From Komagataeibacter melomenusus (GTDB lineage Bacteria > Pseudomonadota > Alphaproteobacteria > Acetobacterales > Acetobacteraceae), in the NCBI RefSeq assembly GCF_013155395.1, contig NZ_JABJWC010000002.1, forward strand, positions 90,661 through 154,660: DNA of 64,000 nucleotides. Direction: 5' to 3'. A program made the translations under genes and the position numbers. The stretch's first letter is position 1; every line of letters starts with the position of its first letter. Positions 41,572-50,284 of this stretch are shown here, piece after piece. Below the pieces are notes generated by a model that worked only from the letters and a program-made list of their open reading frames with translations, was not told the DNA's origin and ran no database searches.

Positions 41572-43506
41572 GTGCCTGATACCATCTACCGTAATGCGCT
41601 GTTTTTCGATGGCACGGGCGCCAGCCCCACCAGAACCGACATTGCCGTATCAGCAGGCAGGATCTCCGCCATAGGCCATATGCTCGTGGCGGACAGCCAC
41701 ACGACCGAGATCGCGTGCGACGGCATGTGGCTCATGCCGGGGCTGCTCGACATCCACACCCATCTCGACCTCGAGCTTGAACTCGACCCCGCCCTGCCCG
41801 AGGTCGTGCGCCACGGCACCACCACGGTCGTGATAGGCAACTGCTCGATTGGCGTCACCTACGGCAACCAGCGCCGCGCGGGCGAAGACCCGATCGTGGA
41901 CTGCTTCGCCCGCGTGGAGAACATGCCCAAGGCCGTGCTCTCCACGGTGGCCGATGCGTGTGACTGGACGGATTCACAAAGCTATCTCGACCACTTTTCC
42001 AGCCTGAATCTTGGCCCCAACGTGGTGCCGCTCATTCCGCATTCCATGCTGCGCATCGAGGTGATGGGCCTGCGTGATTCCATCTCGCGCCGCCCGACAC
42101 GGCGCGAGCGCGCGCGCATGGAGCGCCTGGTCGATGCGGGCATGGCGCAGGGTTATGCCGGTTTTTCAACCGATGCCCTGCCCTTTCATTTCCTGGCCAA
42201 CGACCCGCACAAGAAGCGCAAGATCCCCACGCAATATGCCAGCTTTCGCGAGCTGCGGCAGTTGACCGGGGTGGTGCGCCGCTACGGGCGCGTGTGGCAG
42301 GCAACGCCGCCCAAGGATGACATTGTCGATGCCGTGCGCAGTTTCCTGCTCACCAGCGGGCGGCTGTTCGGTCGCCCGCTCAAGACCACGGTGCTGGCCG
42401 CGATCGACCTGCAGACCAACCGCGCCGCCGTCTCGATGTGCCTCATGCTCTCGGCCATGCTCAATTCCCGGCTGCTTGGCGGGATGTTCCGCTTTCAGGT
42501 GCTGGCCGCCTCGTTCAGGATCTGGAGTGATGGGGCAATCAACCCCATTGCCGATGAAATACCGCAACTGCGCGCCCTGAACGAACTTGAGCTTGATGAC
42601 CGCGCGGGGCGTGCGCGCATTCTCAACGACCCGGAATGGATCGCGGGCTTTCGCGAGATGTGGCTCAAGGGCAAGTCAGGCTGGACACCCGACCGCCTGC
42701 GCCGCCTGCTGCGCCAGGAAGAAACGGTGCTCACCCGCAGCCTGGCCGACATGAAAGTGGCCGAATGCCCGCTGGCCAACTGGCAGGGCGAGAGCCTGCT
42801 TGCCCCCTATGAGCGCCTGCTGCGCTGGCAGCACACCAAGGGCCGGCAGGGCGCTGCCAGTGCCGCGGAGGCCGCGTTCTTCGCCACCTTCCCCGACCCC
42901 GTGCGCGATGATGCCACCTTCCTCCTGCACCTGCTGCGCCAGTGGGATACCGACCTGCGATGGGAGACAACCTTTGCCAACCGCGACCCGGCAAGGCTGA
43001 AGAAACTGCTGTTCAATCCCCAGACCCTGCCCGGCTTCAACGATAGCGGGGCGCATCTGGCCAATATCGCCTTTTATGATGGCAACCTGCGCTTTCTCAA
43101 GATCGCGCAGCCCGACGGGCCGGAAAAGGTGGCGCTCGCCATCCATCGCCTGACCGGCCTGCCGGCTGATTTCTTCAACCTCAACGCAGGCAGGCTGCGG
43201 GTGGGTGCGCAGGCCGACCTGTGCGTGATCGACCCCGAGGCCCTGCGGCGGTGGAACCCGGAGGAAACCTATGAATTCGTCCACCGCTCCGAATTCGGCT
43301 GCCGCCAGGTCATCAACCGCCCCACCGGCGTGGTGCGCCATGTCATGATCGCAGGCCAGCACGTCTGGACCGATGGCCGCTATGCGCCGGGCTTTGGCAC
43401 CACGCGCCATGGCCGGGTCATGCGCGCCAGTGACCACCCGCTTGAGCACCAGCAGGCCTGCGCCATGGCAGGGCGCATGGCCAGTGACGGCGCGGCCATC
43501 ACGTAA
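41572..43506 (+). CDS. D-aminoacylase/N-acyl-D-amino-acid deacylase family amidohydrolase
   Basis: This 644-aa enzyme starts at a GTG preceded by GGAG. The amidohydrolase metal site is seen in LDIHTHLDLELELDP (HxH, about residues 58-72), VIGNCSIG has the conserved Cys of D-aminoacylases, and FNDSGAHLANIAF supplies the Asp. The C-terminal VDPE-like and RVGAQADLCVIDPEAL segments close the beta-sandwich. Members release D-amino acids or act on related N-acyl compounds. An OprO/P-type porin gene follows. Confidence 0.85.
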   Translation: MPDTIYRNALFFDGTGASPTRTDIAVSAGRISAIGHMLVADSHTTEIACDGMWLMPGLLDIHTHLDLELELDPALPEVVRHGTTTVVIGNCSIGVTYGNQRRAGEDPIVDCFARVENMPKAVLSTVADACDWTDSQSYLDHFSSLNLGPNVVPLIPHSMLRIEVMGLRDSISRRPTRRERARMERLVDAGMAQGYAGFSTDALPFHFLANDPHKKRKIPTQYASFRELRQLTGVVRRYGRVWQATPPKDDIVDAVRSFLLTSGRLFGRPLKTTVLAAIDLQTNRAAVSMCLMLSAMLNSRLLGGMFRFQVLAASFRIWSDGAINPIADEIPQLRALNELELDDRAGRARILNDPEWIAGFREMWLKGKSGWTPDRLRRLLRQEETVLTRSLADMKVAECPLANWQGESLLAPYERLLRWQHTKGRQGAASAAEAAFFATFPDPVRDDATFLLHLLRQWDTDLRWETTFANRDPARLKKLLFNPQTLPGFNDSGAHLANIAFYDGNLRFLKIAQPDGPEKVALAIHRLTGLPADFFNLNAGRLRVGAQADLCVIDPEALRRWNPEETYEFVHRSEFGCRQVINRPTGVVRHVMIAGQHVWTDGRYAPGFGTTRHGRVMRASDHPLEHQQACAMAGRMASDGAAIT

Positions 43507-43566
43507 TCTTCACCCGCGGGCGGGCGTTTTGCGCAACTTTTTGATAGATACCCGGCCCGGCCCGTC

Positions 43567-44832
43567 ATGCTATCCCGCCACATCTGTTATGGCTGGAGAA
43601 AGCACGTACCCTTGGCATATCGGCCGCAAACCCGATGCATGGCATCCCTCTGCATGGCAATGGTGGCCGCTGTCGTGCCGGTCATGGCCGTGCATGCCCA
43701 GAGCGTGCCCGTGGTCAGGCTGGATGGCATCACCATCCGGCCCTACGCCACAGACCAGCTTGATACGGGCGGCTTTGTCTCGGCCGGGCCCGCCCACCCC
43801 GGCACCGGCGCGCGCGGGGCACGGCTGCGCAATGGCGTGCGTGTCAATATCCATGACCAGGTGGAAATTGGCGCGATATGGGATTTCGGGCCAGCCCCCA
43901 ACGGCCCGATGCGGCTGTTCGAGGGGCAGGTCTCCTATACGGGGCTGAAGCATTTCGTCTTTACCGCCGGTATCTTCAAACCCAGCTTCGGCCTTGAATC
44001 GATGCAGGCGCAGGGCGATACGGTGTTTGTCGAGCGCTCGAGCATTTCCACCATTACCCGCAACCTTGCCACCGGCATCGAACGCCAGGCCGTGCAGGCG
44101 GAAGCCTATGGCAGGCGCTACCATTTTGCCCTCTCCGCCACAGCAGGCACCGCAGGCCCCGGCGAGGACGGCAACCAGCGCGCCATGGCCTTCCGCCTCG
44201 TGGGGCTGCCGGTGCGCAGCCATGACGTGGTGGTGCATGCCGGCATTTCGGGGGAATGGGTGTTCCGCCCTGCCGCCATGACGCATGCCAGCCCGGCCAT
44301 TGCGCTATCCGACAACCCGGAACTCAACCCCGGCACGGTCTCGAAATACCTCAATACCGGCCGCCTGGCCGCGACATCCGCCGGGGCTTTTGGCGCGGAG
44401 GCCGCCGTGGCGTGGAAGCGGCTGCTGTTCCAGGGCGAAGGCTATGACATCATGCTCGACACCAGCCCCGCTACTGGCAGCCAGAGCCTGAACTTTCATG
44501 GCTGGTATGGCATGCTGGGCTATACGATCAACGGCACGCCGCGCCAGTGGAAAGGGCGCAGCGCAGCCTTTTCCTCCCCCACATGCGCGCGGGGGCAGGA
44601 TGTCCTGTGCAACGGCTATGGCGTGCTGGAGGTCGCGGCCCGCTATTCCGAGGTCAGTCTTGACTCCGCCACCGTGCATGGCGGCCACCAGCAGACCGGC
44701 GCGCTGGCCCTGAACTGGTGGCCCACCGCCATCATCCGCACCACCGTGCAGTATGAATACGGGCAGGAGAACGCCGGCAGGGTGCCGGAGCATTTTCATG
44801 CCATCATGTCGCTTTTCCAGATCAAATTCTGA
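43567..44832 (+). CDS. OprO/OprP-type phosphate-selective porin
   Basis: The 421-aa protein has a signal peptide (hydrophobic MASLCMAMVAAVVPVMA, cleavage near VHAQS) and a beta-barrel. The pattern includes LRNGVRVNIHD, VSYTGLKHFVFTAGIFKPSFGLE, and a terminal aromatic strand ending IMSLFQIKF with final Phe. This resembles the porin_O_P family. The long N-terminus means ATG 43639 is an alternative start. It may import the product of the adjacent amidohydrolase. Confidence 0.85.
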   Translation: MLSRHICYGWRKHVPLAYRPQTRCMASLCMAMVAAVVPVMAVHAQSVPVVRLDGITIRPYATDQLDTGGFVSAGPAHPGTGARGARLRNGVRVNIHDQVEIGAIWDFGPAPNGPMRLFEGQVSYTGLKHFVFTAGIFKPSFGLESMQAQGDTVFVERSSISTITRNLATGIERQAVQAEAYGRRYHFALSATAGTAGPGEDGNQRAMAFRLVGLPVRSHDVVVHAGISGEWVFRPAAMTHASPAIALSDNPELNPGTVSKYLNTGRLAATSAGAFGAEAAVAWKRLLFQGEGYDIMLDTSPATGSQSLNFHGWYGMLGYTINGTPRQWKGRSAAFSSPTCARGQDVLCNGYGVLEVAARYSEVSLDSATVHGGHQQTGALALNWWPTAIIRTTVQYEYGQENAGRVPEHFHAIMSLFQIKF

Positions 44833-44970
44833 GCGGTAGCGGGCCGCGTTCATGCTGGATCTGGGGTTTTGTAACTTTTTGTTGCCAAACGCTCGCCACA
44901 TTTACCGGGGCACACTGTCCGGGTCGATGCATCGGCGATAACAGGCACATATAAAAGAGGAAGACTGACC

Positions 44971-45228
44971 ATGATGATCCGCTCCACTTCCATTCTCGCG
45001 ACTGTCGCCGCAATTGCGCTGGCCACCCCGGCCTTCGCGCAGGGCCACCCCGATTACTGCAAGAGCGTGTCCAAGGAGCCCTCGGGCGAATGGAAAATCA
45101 ATTCCGACACCACCGTCACGGTGGGCGGCGCGCGCGTGGACCTCAAGCCCCAGTCGGTCTATCGCGGGGAAATCAAGATAAACGAGCAGGACGTGCATAA
45201 CGAGTTTGAGAAAAGCTGCGGAAAGTAA
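44971..45228 (+). CDS. Small secreted protein
   Basis: An 85-aa precursor with signal peptide STSILATVAAIALATPAFA. The mature region has a Cys (DYCKSV), a strand-rich middle, and a C-terminal Cys (EKSCGK), which may form a disulfide. AGAGGAAG precedes the ATG. The family is unknown. A GACAGGGCCGG hairpin (45236-45267) follows. Confidence 0.6.
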   Translation: MMIRSTSILATVAAIALATPAFAQGHPDYCKSVSKEPSGEWKINSDTTVTVGGARVDLKPQSVYRGEIKINEQDVHNEFEKSCGK

Positions 45229-45235
45229 CTCCCCC

Positions 45236-45267
45236 GACAGGGCCGGCATAGCCCGTCCGGCCCTGTC
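45236..45267 (+). terminator. Hairpin after the small secreted protein gene
   Basis: GACAGGGCCGG (45236-45246) pairs with CCGGCCCTGTC (45257-45267), 7 nt after the stop. There is no T-run, so it may stabilise or weakly terminate the mRNA. Confidence 0.5.
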
Positions 45268-45403
45268 TGCCATGAGGTACGCTCCGGACGGCCTGCCGTG
45301 GAGAGAACCTGTCATCGTGCAGGGACGTTTACCCGATCCCTGTATAAACCAGGTTATTCCAGACAGTATCCAGCCATGATCCGCCACCGGGAGAACACAC
45401 CTC

Positions 45404-46210
45404 ATGGAACCATCCCCACCCCGCCAGCCGGTGCTGTTCCTGCCGCATGGCGGTGGTCCCTGCTTTTTCATGGACTGGCCCGATACGTGGGACCGCATGG
45501 CGGCCCATCTGCGCGGCATCGCCGCCACCCTGCCCTGCAGGCCCGATGGCATCGTGGTCATGTCCGGCCACTGGGAGACCGGGGTGCCGATGGTCACCAC
45601 GTCAGCGCATCCATCGCTGATCTATGATTATTACGGCTTTCCGCCCCATACCTACCACCTGCAATACCCTGCCCCCGGCGCGCCCGCGCTGGCAGCCGGG
45701 GTGCTCGACCTGCTGGCCCAGGCCGGCATGCCCGGCGAGGCCGATGCCGGGCGCGGGCTTGACCACGGGGTGTTCATTCCCTTCATGCTGGCCTTTGCGC
45801 AGGCGGATGTTCCCATCGTGGAACTCTCGCTGCCACGCGACCTCAATGCCGCGCATACCCTGCACATGGGGGCGGCCCTGCAGCCGCTGCGGGCGCGCAA
45901 CATCCTGATCGTGGGCACCGGCATGACCTACCATAACGTGCGCCACCTGATGGGGCGCGATCCCCAGTCCGATGCGCCGTCGCGTGCGTTCGATGCGTGG
46001 CTGGCACGCGCGGTGGAATCGCCGCCTTCCATCCGCGCCGAGGCCCTGACCCACTGGGCGCAGGCACCCGGCGCGCGCATCTGCCACCCCACGCCAGAGC
46101 ACCTGCTGCCCCTGGTCTTTGCCGCAGGGGCCGCGGGAAATGACCTTGGCAGGCGGGATTACAGTGATACGATCATGGGCAAGGCACTGTCCGGCTTCCG
46201 CTTTGGCTGA
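45404..46210 (+). CDS. DODA-type class III extradiol dioxygenase
   Basis: This 268-aa protein has the four-metal-ligand layout of the DODA/YgiD family: LFLPHGGGP (His about 15), VMSGHWET (His about 56), GLDHGVFIPFML, and CHPTPEHLLP near residues 228-237. Members cleave catechols such as DOPA or related diphenols. An earlier GTG-type start is not needed. A YceI gene follows 33 nt later. Confidence 0.9.
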   Translation: MEPSPPRQPVLFLPHGGGPCFFMDWPDTWDRMAAHLRGIAATLPCRPDGIVVMSGHWETGVPMVTTSAHPSLIYDYYGFPPHTYHLQYPAPGAPALAAGVLDLLAQAGMPGEADAGRGLDHGVFIPFMLAFAQADVPIVELSLPRDLNAAHTLHMGAALQPLRARNILIVGTGMTYHNVRHLMGRDPQSDAPSRAFDAWLARAVESPPSIRAEALTHWAQAPGARICHPTPEHLLPLVFAAGAAGNDLGRRDYSDTIMGKALSGFRFG

Positions 46211-46243
46211 GGGCATGCCGCCCCTTTCGCCTGCAAGGACAGG

Positions 46244-46858
46244 ATGCCCATGACCGTGAAGTTTCCCGTATGCCTGCTTGCGGCACTGGCCACGGCCCTG
46301 CCGCTTGCCCCGCTTGCCGCCGCAACCCCTGCGGCCGATGTGCGCCCCGGCCAGTACAGGGTCGAGCCGGGGCACACGCAGGTGACGTTCTCGCTGCTGC
46401 ACATGGGTTTTACGCCCTATGCGGGCCTGTTTGCAGGGGCTTCGGGCACGTTGCGGCTCGACCCTGCCCTTCCCGCCGCATCACGCCTGAACGTGACCGT
46501 GCCGATTGACAGCATCACCACCACCAGTTCCGTGCTGACCACCGAACTCAGGGGGCCGGACTGGTTCGATGCCGCCCGCTACCCCACCGCCACCTTTGTC
46601 TCGAGCCGCGTGGTGCCGGTAGGAGCCGACCATGCCAGCGTGACCGGCGACCTGACGCTGCATGGCGTCACCCGCCCCGTGGTGTTGCAGGTGCAGTATG
46701 TGGGCGCGGGCATCAACCCGATCGACAAGGCCTATACCGTCGGCTTCCAGGCCACCACCACCATCCAGCGCAGCGCATTCGGCATGAAGACCTACCTGCC
46801 CATGGTGGGCGACGAGGTTAGCCTGTCCATTGCTGGCGCGTTTGAAAAACAGGACTGA
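46244..46858 (+). CDS. YceI family periplasmic protein (second copy)
   Basis: The 204-aa precursor has a signal peptide (VCLLAALATALPLAPLAA) and YceI motifs: RVEPGHTQVTFSLLHMGFT, LRGPDWFDAARYPTATF, DLTLHGVTRPV and FGMKTYLPMVGDEV, the last being the typical C-terminal element. It likely binds lipidic or isoprenoid molecules in the periplasm. Its stop codon directly abuts that of the convergent TetR gene, with no spacer. Confidence 0.9.
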   Translation: MPMTVKFPVCLLAALATALPLAPLAAATPAADVRPGQYRVEPGHTQVTFSLLHMGFTPYAGLFAGASGTLRLDPALPAASRLNVTVPIDSITTTSSVLTTELRGPDWFDAARYPTATFVSSRVVPVGADHASVTGDLTLHGVTRPVVLQVQYVGAGINPIDKAYTVGFQATTTIQRSAFGMKTYLPMVGDEVSLSIAGAFEKQD

Positions 46859-47512
46859 TCACGCCCCTGCCCGCCCGCCGAGGCCGTGCAGGAAGAACTG
46901 CCACGTTTCATCAACATAGGTCGCGCGCATGGCGGCATCGGGCAGCGGGTTGCGCCCGAGCAGGCGCTGCTGTATCGCCCAGCCGGTCATGAGGCCGGTG
47001 AGCAGGCGGGCCGTTTTTTCATTGTCATGGCCGGGCGGGATCTGCCCCGCCGCCCCCGCCATGCGCAGCAGCCTGATGATGCGCTGGTGAAAGGGCGTGG
47101 CGATCTCGTCCATCGCGTGCTCGATCAGCGCGGGATAGCGGTAGCCATCGGCTATCATCATGCGATAGGTCGCGATCACGTTCTCCTGCATGATGAAGTC
47201 GAGCAGCATGCGGCATACCGCATGCAGGGCCTGAAGCGGATCACGCAGCGAAACCTGCGTGTCGTGCTCCAGAAGGCGGGCGCATAAATGGGTAATGACC
47301 GCCTTGAACAGCGCCTCCTTGGAGGCATAGCGGTGGTAGAGTGTCTGCTTGCTTGCCCCCGCCGCGCGCGCGATCTGCCCCATCGAGGTACCCGCATAGC
47401 CATGGGCGATGAACAGGCCGCCCGCCACCTCAAGCAGGTAGCGGTCAAGCTGGGCTGAATCCGCGGGCGTGGGGCGGCCTGAGCGGCGCGGTCGGGTCAT
47501 GACGTTCGGCAT
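46859..47512 (-). CDS. TetR family regulator of the efflux operon
   Basis: The 217-aa repressor-type protein has an N-terminal HTH (GTSMGQIARAAGASKQTLYHRYASKEALF, about 41-69) and a helical ligand-binding part. It is divergent from emrA-emrB-NodT, so it very probably represses that operon in response to a drug-like ligand. Both its start and the emrA start lie in a 118-base intergenic region. Confidence 0.9.
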   Translation of the reverse strand: MPNVMTRPRRSGRPTPADSAQLDRYLLEVAGGLFIAHGYAGTSMGQIARAAGASKQTLYHRYASKEALFKAVITHLCARLLEHDTQVSLRDPLQALHAVCRMLLDFIMQENVIATYRMMIADGYRYPALIEHAMDEIATPFHQRIIRLLRMAGAAGQIPPGHDNEKTARLLTGLMTGWAIQQRLLGRNPLPDAAMRATYVDETWQFFLHGLGGRAGA

Positions 47513-47630
47513 CGTTGCTCTCCCCGGTCTGGCGGTGGTCAGGGCGCGGGCCCCGCGCTTATGTGGCTTGACCGGGGCATCTTGTCCATCCTAACAAAAC
47601 CGTACCGACCCGTTCCATAAATGGTGGCGC

Positions 47631-48761
47631 ATGCCTGATACCCCCCCGACCGACCCGACCCCCGCAGGCCAGCCTGCCACGCCCCAAAAACCGGCAAACC
47701 CGCGCAGGGCCGCCCTGCGCAGGATGGTGCTGGCCGGTATTGGTGGCCTGGCACTCATCGCCTTTGCCGCATGGCTGGTGCATTGGTGGATGCACGGGCG
47801 CTTTATCGAGTCCACCAATGATGCCTACCTGCAGGCGGATCAGGTCACGGTTTCCACCCGTGTGGCGGGGTTTGTGGATGAGGTGCTGGTGGCGGAGAAC
47901 CAGAAGGTGAGCAAGGGCCAGGTCCTGCTGCGCCTTGATGAGCGCGACCCGCGCGCGCGCTTCGAGCAGGCCCGCGCGCTGGCCGATCAGGGCCAGGCCG
48001 CCATTACCCAGACCAAGGCGCAGATCGATGCGCAGGATGCCCAGATCGCGCAGGCGCAGGCCCGCGTGCAGGCGGCACAGGCGCAGGCCGATTTTGCCGA
48101 CCGCGAGGTGGCCCGCTACCGCGCCCTTGCCGCAACCGGCGCCGAAACCAGCGAGCATTACGACCAGTTGCGCAACAGCAGCGCGCAGGCCCATGCCCAG
48201 CTTGCCCAGGCCACGGCCGGCCTGCAATCGGCCCAGCGCCAGCTTGCCACCTACAGCGCCGAGATCCTGCAGGCGCAGGCCCGCATCGAGCAGGCCATTG
48301 CCCAGCAGCGCACTGCCCAGGTCGATCTTGACGCCACCACCATCCGCGCCGCCATTGATGGCCGCGTGGGCGACAAGACCGCCCGCGTGGGGCAGTACGC
48401 CACCGTGGGCACGCGCATGATGACCATCGTGCCGGTGCAGGACCTCTATCTCGTGGCCAATTTCAAGGAAACGCAGATCCGCCGCATGCGGCCCGGCCAG
48501 CCGGTTGAAGTGTCGGTCGATGCGCTGGGCGGCACCAAGATCAAGGGCACGGTCGAGAGTTTCGCACCGGGCACCGGCGCGCAGTTCGCGCTGCTGCCGC
48601 CTGATAACGCCACCGGCAACTTCACCAAGGTGGTGCAGCGCGTGCCGGTGCGCATCCGCATCCAGCCCGAAGGCAGCGAACGCGCGGTGCTGGTGCCCGG
48701 CCTGTCGGTTACGGCCGCAGTTGACACGCTGGTCGAACCCGCGGCGGATGGCGGCCCATGA
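47631..48761 (+). CDS. EmrA-type HlyD/MFP efflux adaptor
   Basis: A 376-aa membrane-fusion protein: a Pro-rich cytoplasmic start, one transmembrane helix (VLAGIGGLALIAFAAWLVHW), then a biotinyl-lipoyl segment (TNDAYLQADQVTVSTRVAGFVDEVLVAENQ), a long coiled coil of Gln/Ala repeats (about 105-230), and a second lipoyl/beta domain. It links the MFS pump to an outer-membrane channel. The stop overlaps the next start. Confidence 0.9.
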   Translation: MPDTPPTDPTPAGQPATPQKPANPRRAALRRMVLAGIGGLALIAFAAWLVHWWMHGRFIESTNDAYLQADQVTVSTRVAGFVDEVLVAENQKVSKGQVLLRLDERDPRARFEQARALADQGQAAITQTKAQIDAQDAQIAQAQARVQAAQAQADFADREVARYRALAATGAETSEHYDQLRNSSAQAHAQLAQATAGLQSAQRQLATYSAEILQAQARIEQAIAQQRTAQVDLDATTIRAAIDGRVGDKTARVGQYATVGTRMMTIVPVQDLYLVANFKETQIRRMRPGQPVEVSVDALGGTKIKGTVESFAPGTGAQFALLPPDNATGNFTKVVQRVPVRIRIQPEGSERAVLVPGLSVTAAVDTLVEPAADGGP

Positions 48762-50284
48762 CCGCCGCCCCCGCTGAAGAACAGGCCCCGCCCGAAAAGG
48801 CGGATGCCGCCGCCTGGCTGGCAGTTGCGGCAGGCACCATCGGCGCGCTCATGGCAACGCTTGACACCTCCATCGTCAACTCAGCCCTGCCCACCATCCA
48901 GGGCGAGATCGGGGCCAGCAGCAGCGAGGGCACCTGGGTCACCACCGCCTATCTGGTGGCCGAGATTGTCATGATCCCGCTGGCGGGCTGGTTCGAGCGC
49001 ATTTTCAAGCTGCGCAACTTCCTGCTCATCGCCGCCGTGCTGTTCACCATCTTTTCCATGTGGTGCGGGCTGTCGCCCAACCTTTTGCACATGATCATCG
49101 GCCGCGTGGGCCAGGGCTTTACCGGGGGGGCGATGATCCCCACCGCCATGACCATCGTGGCCACCCGCCTGCCGCCCGCCCAGCGCCCGGTGGGCATTGC
49201 GCTGTTTGGCATGACCGCCGTGCTCGGCCCCGTGATCGGGCCGGTGATCGGCGGCTGGCTGACCGAGAACCTGAGCTGGCATTATGCCTTCTTCCTCAAC
49301 CTGCCCATCAGCATCGGGCTGGGGGTGCTGCTGTTCGTGGGGCTGCCTGCGGGCAGGATCGACTGGGGCGCGTTTCGCGAGACGGATTATTACGGGCTGG
49401 CGGGCCTGATCATGGGGCTGGGCGGCCTGACCGTGGTGCTGGAGGAAGGGCAGCGCGAACGCTGGTTTGAATCCGACATGATCCGGGAACTCAGCGTCAT
49501 GTGCGCGATTGGCATGGTGCTGCTGGTCATTGGCCAGTTCCGCTCGCCCCGGCCGGTCATTCACCTTAAAATACTGCTGCAAAAAAGCTTTTTTGGCGTC
49601 TTCATTCTCAGCCTGGGCGTGGGCGGGGCGCTTTATGGCATCCTGTATCTCATCCCGCAGTTCCTTGCCGCCGTGCCGGACTACAATTCCGAGCAGTCGG
49701 GCATGGTCGCGGCCATCAGCGGCGTGCCCACGCTGCTCATGCTGGCGGTATTCCCCATCCTGGTGCGCAAGCTCGACATCCGCTTTGCCATCGGCTTTGG
49801 CATGTTCCTTTATGTGGTCAGTTGCTTCATGAATGCCCATCTCTCGCCCGACAGCGCGGGCGAGCACTTCTTCTGGTCACAGATCGTGCGCGGGTTTGCG
49901 CAGTTCTTCTCGCTCCTGTTCCTCAACCAGGCCGCGACCAGCGCCGTGCCCATACAGTATGCCGAGGATGCATCGGGCCTGTTCAACGCCGCGCGCAACC
50001 TTGGCGGCTCGTTCGGGCTGGCGGCGGTGGCCACCCTGCATGACCGCAGGCTGGACCTGCACACCGCCCGGCTGGAGGAAACGGTCACCGCCAACTCCCT
50101 GGCCGGGCAGGACTTCGTGCAGCATTTTGGCCTTGCCCGCCTGAGCGCGCTCATTACCCGGCAGGCCACGGTCATGACCTATAGCGACCTGTTCTGGATA
50201 TTCGGCATCGCCCTGCTGGCCATGCTGCCGCTGGTCATGCTCATCAAACCCCTCCCCAAAGATGCCGGCATGACGGTGGGATGA
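48758..50284 (+). CDS. EmrB-type DHA2 family MFS efflux pump
   Basis: The 508-aa pump has 14 predicted transmembrane helices. The motif LDTSIVNSALPTIQGE in helix 1 and GRVGQGFTGGAMIPTAMTIV near helix 4 are characteristic of DHA2 drug:proton antiporters. ATG 48758 overlaps the adaptor stop as ATGA. It exports hydrophobic toxic compounds driven by the proton gradient. Confidence 0.95.
   Translation: MTAAPAEEQAPPEKADAAAWLAVAAGTIGALMATLDTSIVNSALPTIQGEIGASSSEGTWVTTAYLVAEIVMIPLAGWFERIFKLRNFLLIAAVLFTIFSMWCGLSPNLLHMIIGRVGQGFTGGAMIPTAMTIVATRLPPAQRPVGIALFGMTAVLGPVIGPVIGGWLTENLSWHYAFFLNLPISIGLGVLLFVGLPAGRIDWGAFRETDYYGLAGLIMGLGGLTVVLEEGQRERWFESDMIRELSVMCAIGMVLLVIGQFRSPRPVIHLKILLQKSFFGVFILSLGVGGALYGILYLIPQFLAAVPDYNSEQSGMVAAISGVPTLLMLAVFPILVRKLDIRFAIGFGMFLYVVSCFMNAHLSPDSAGEHFFWSQIVRGFAQFFSLLFLNQAATSAVPIQYAEDASGLFNAARNLGGSFGLAAVATLHDRRLDLHTARLEETVTANSLAGQDFVQHFGLARLSALITRQATVMTYSDLFWIFGIALLAMLPLVMLIKPLPKDAGMTVG

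Noticed and set aside
47513..47630. A clear TetR operator between the TetR and emrA genes
   Set aside because: The spacer surely holds one, but I could not find a convincing palindrome, so no site is claimed.
48881..49867. A 328-codon minus frame opposite the EmrB gene
   Set aside because: It is very rich in His, Gln and Ala with no motif and lies inside a clear membrane-pump gene.
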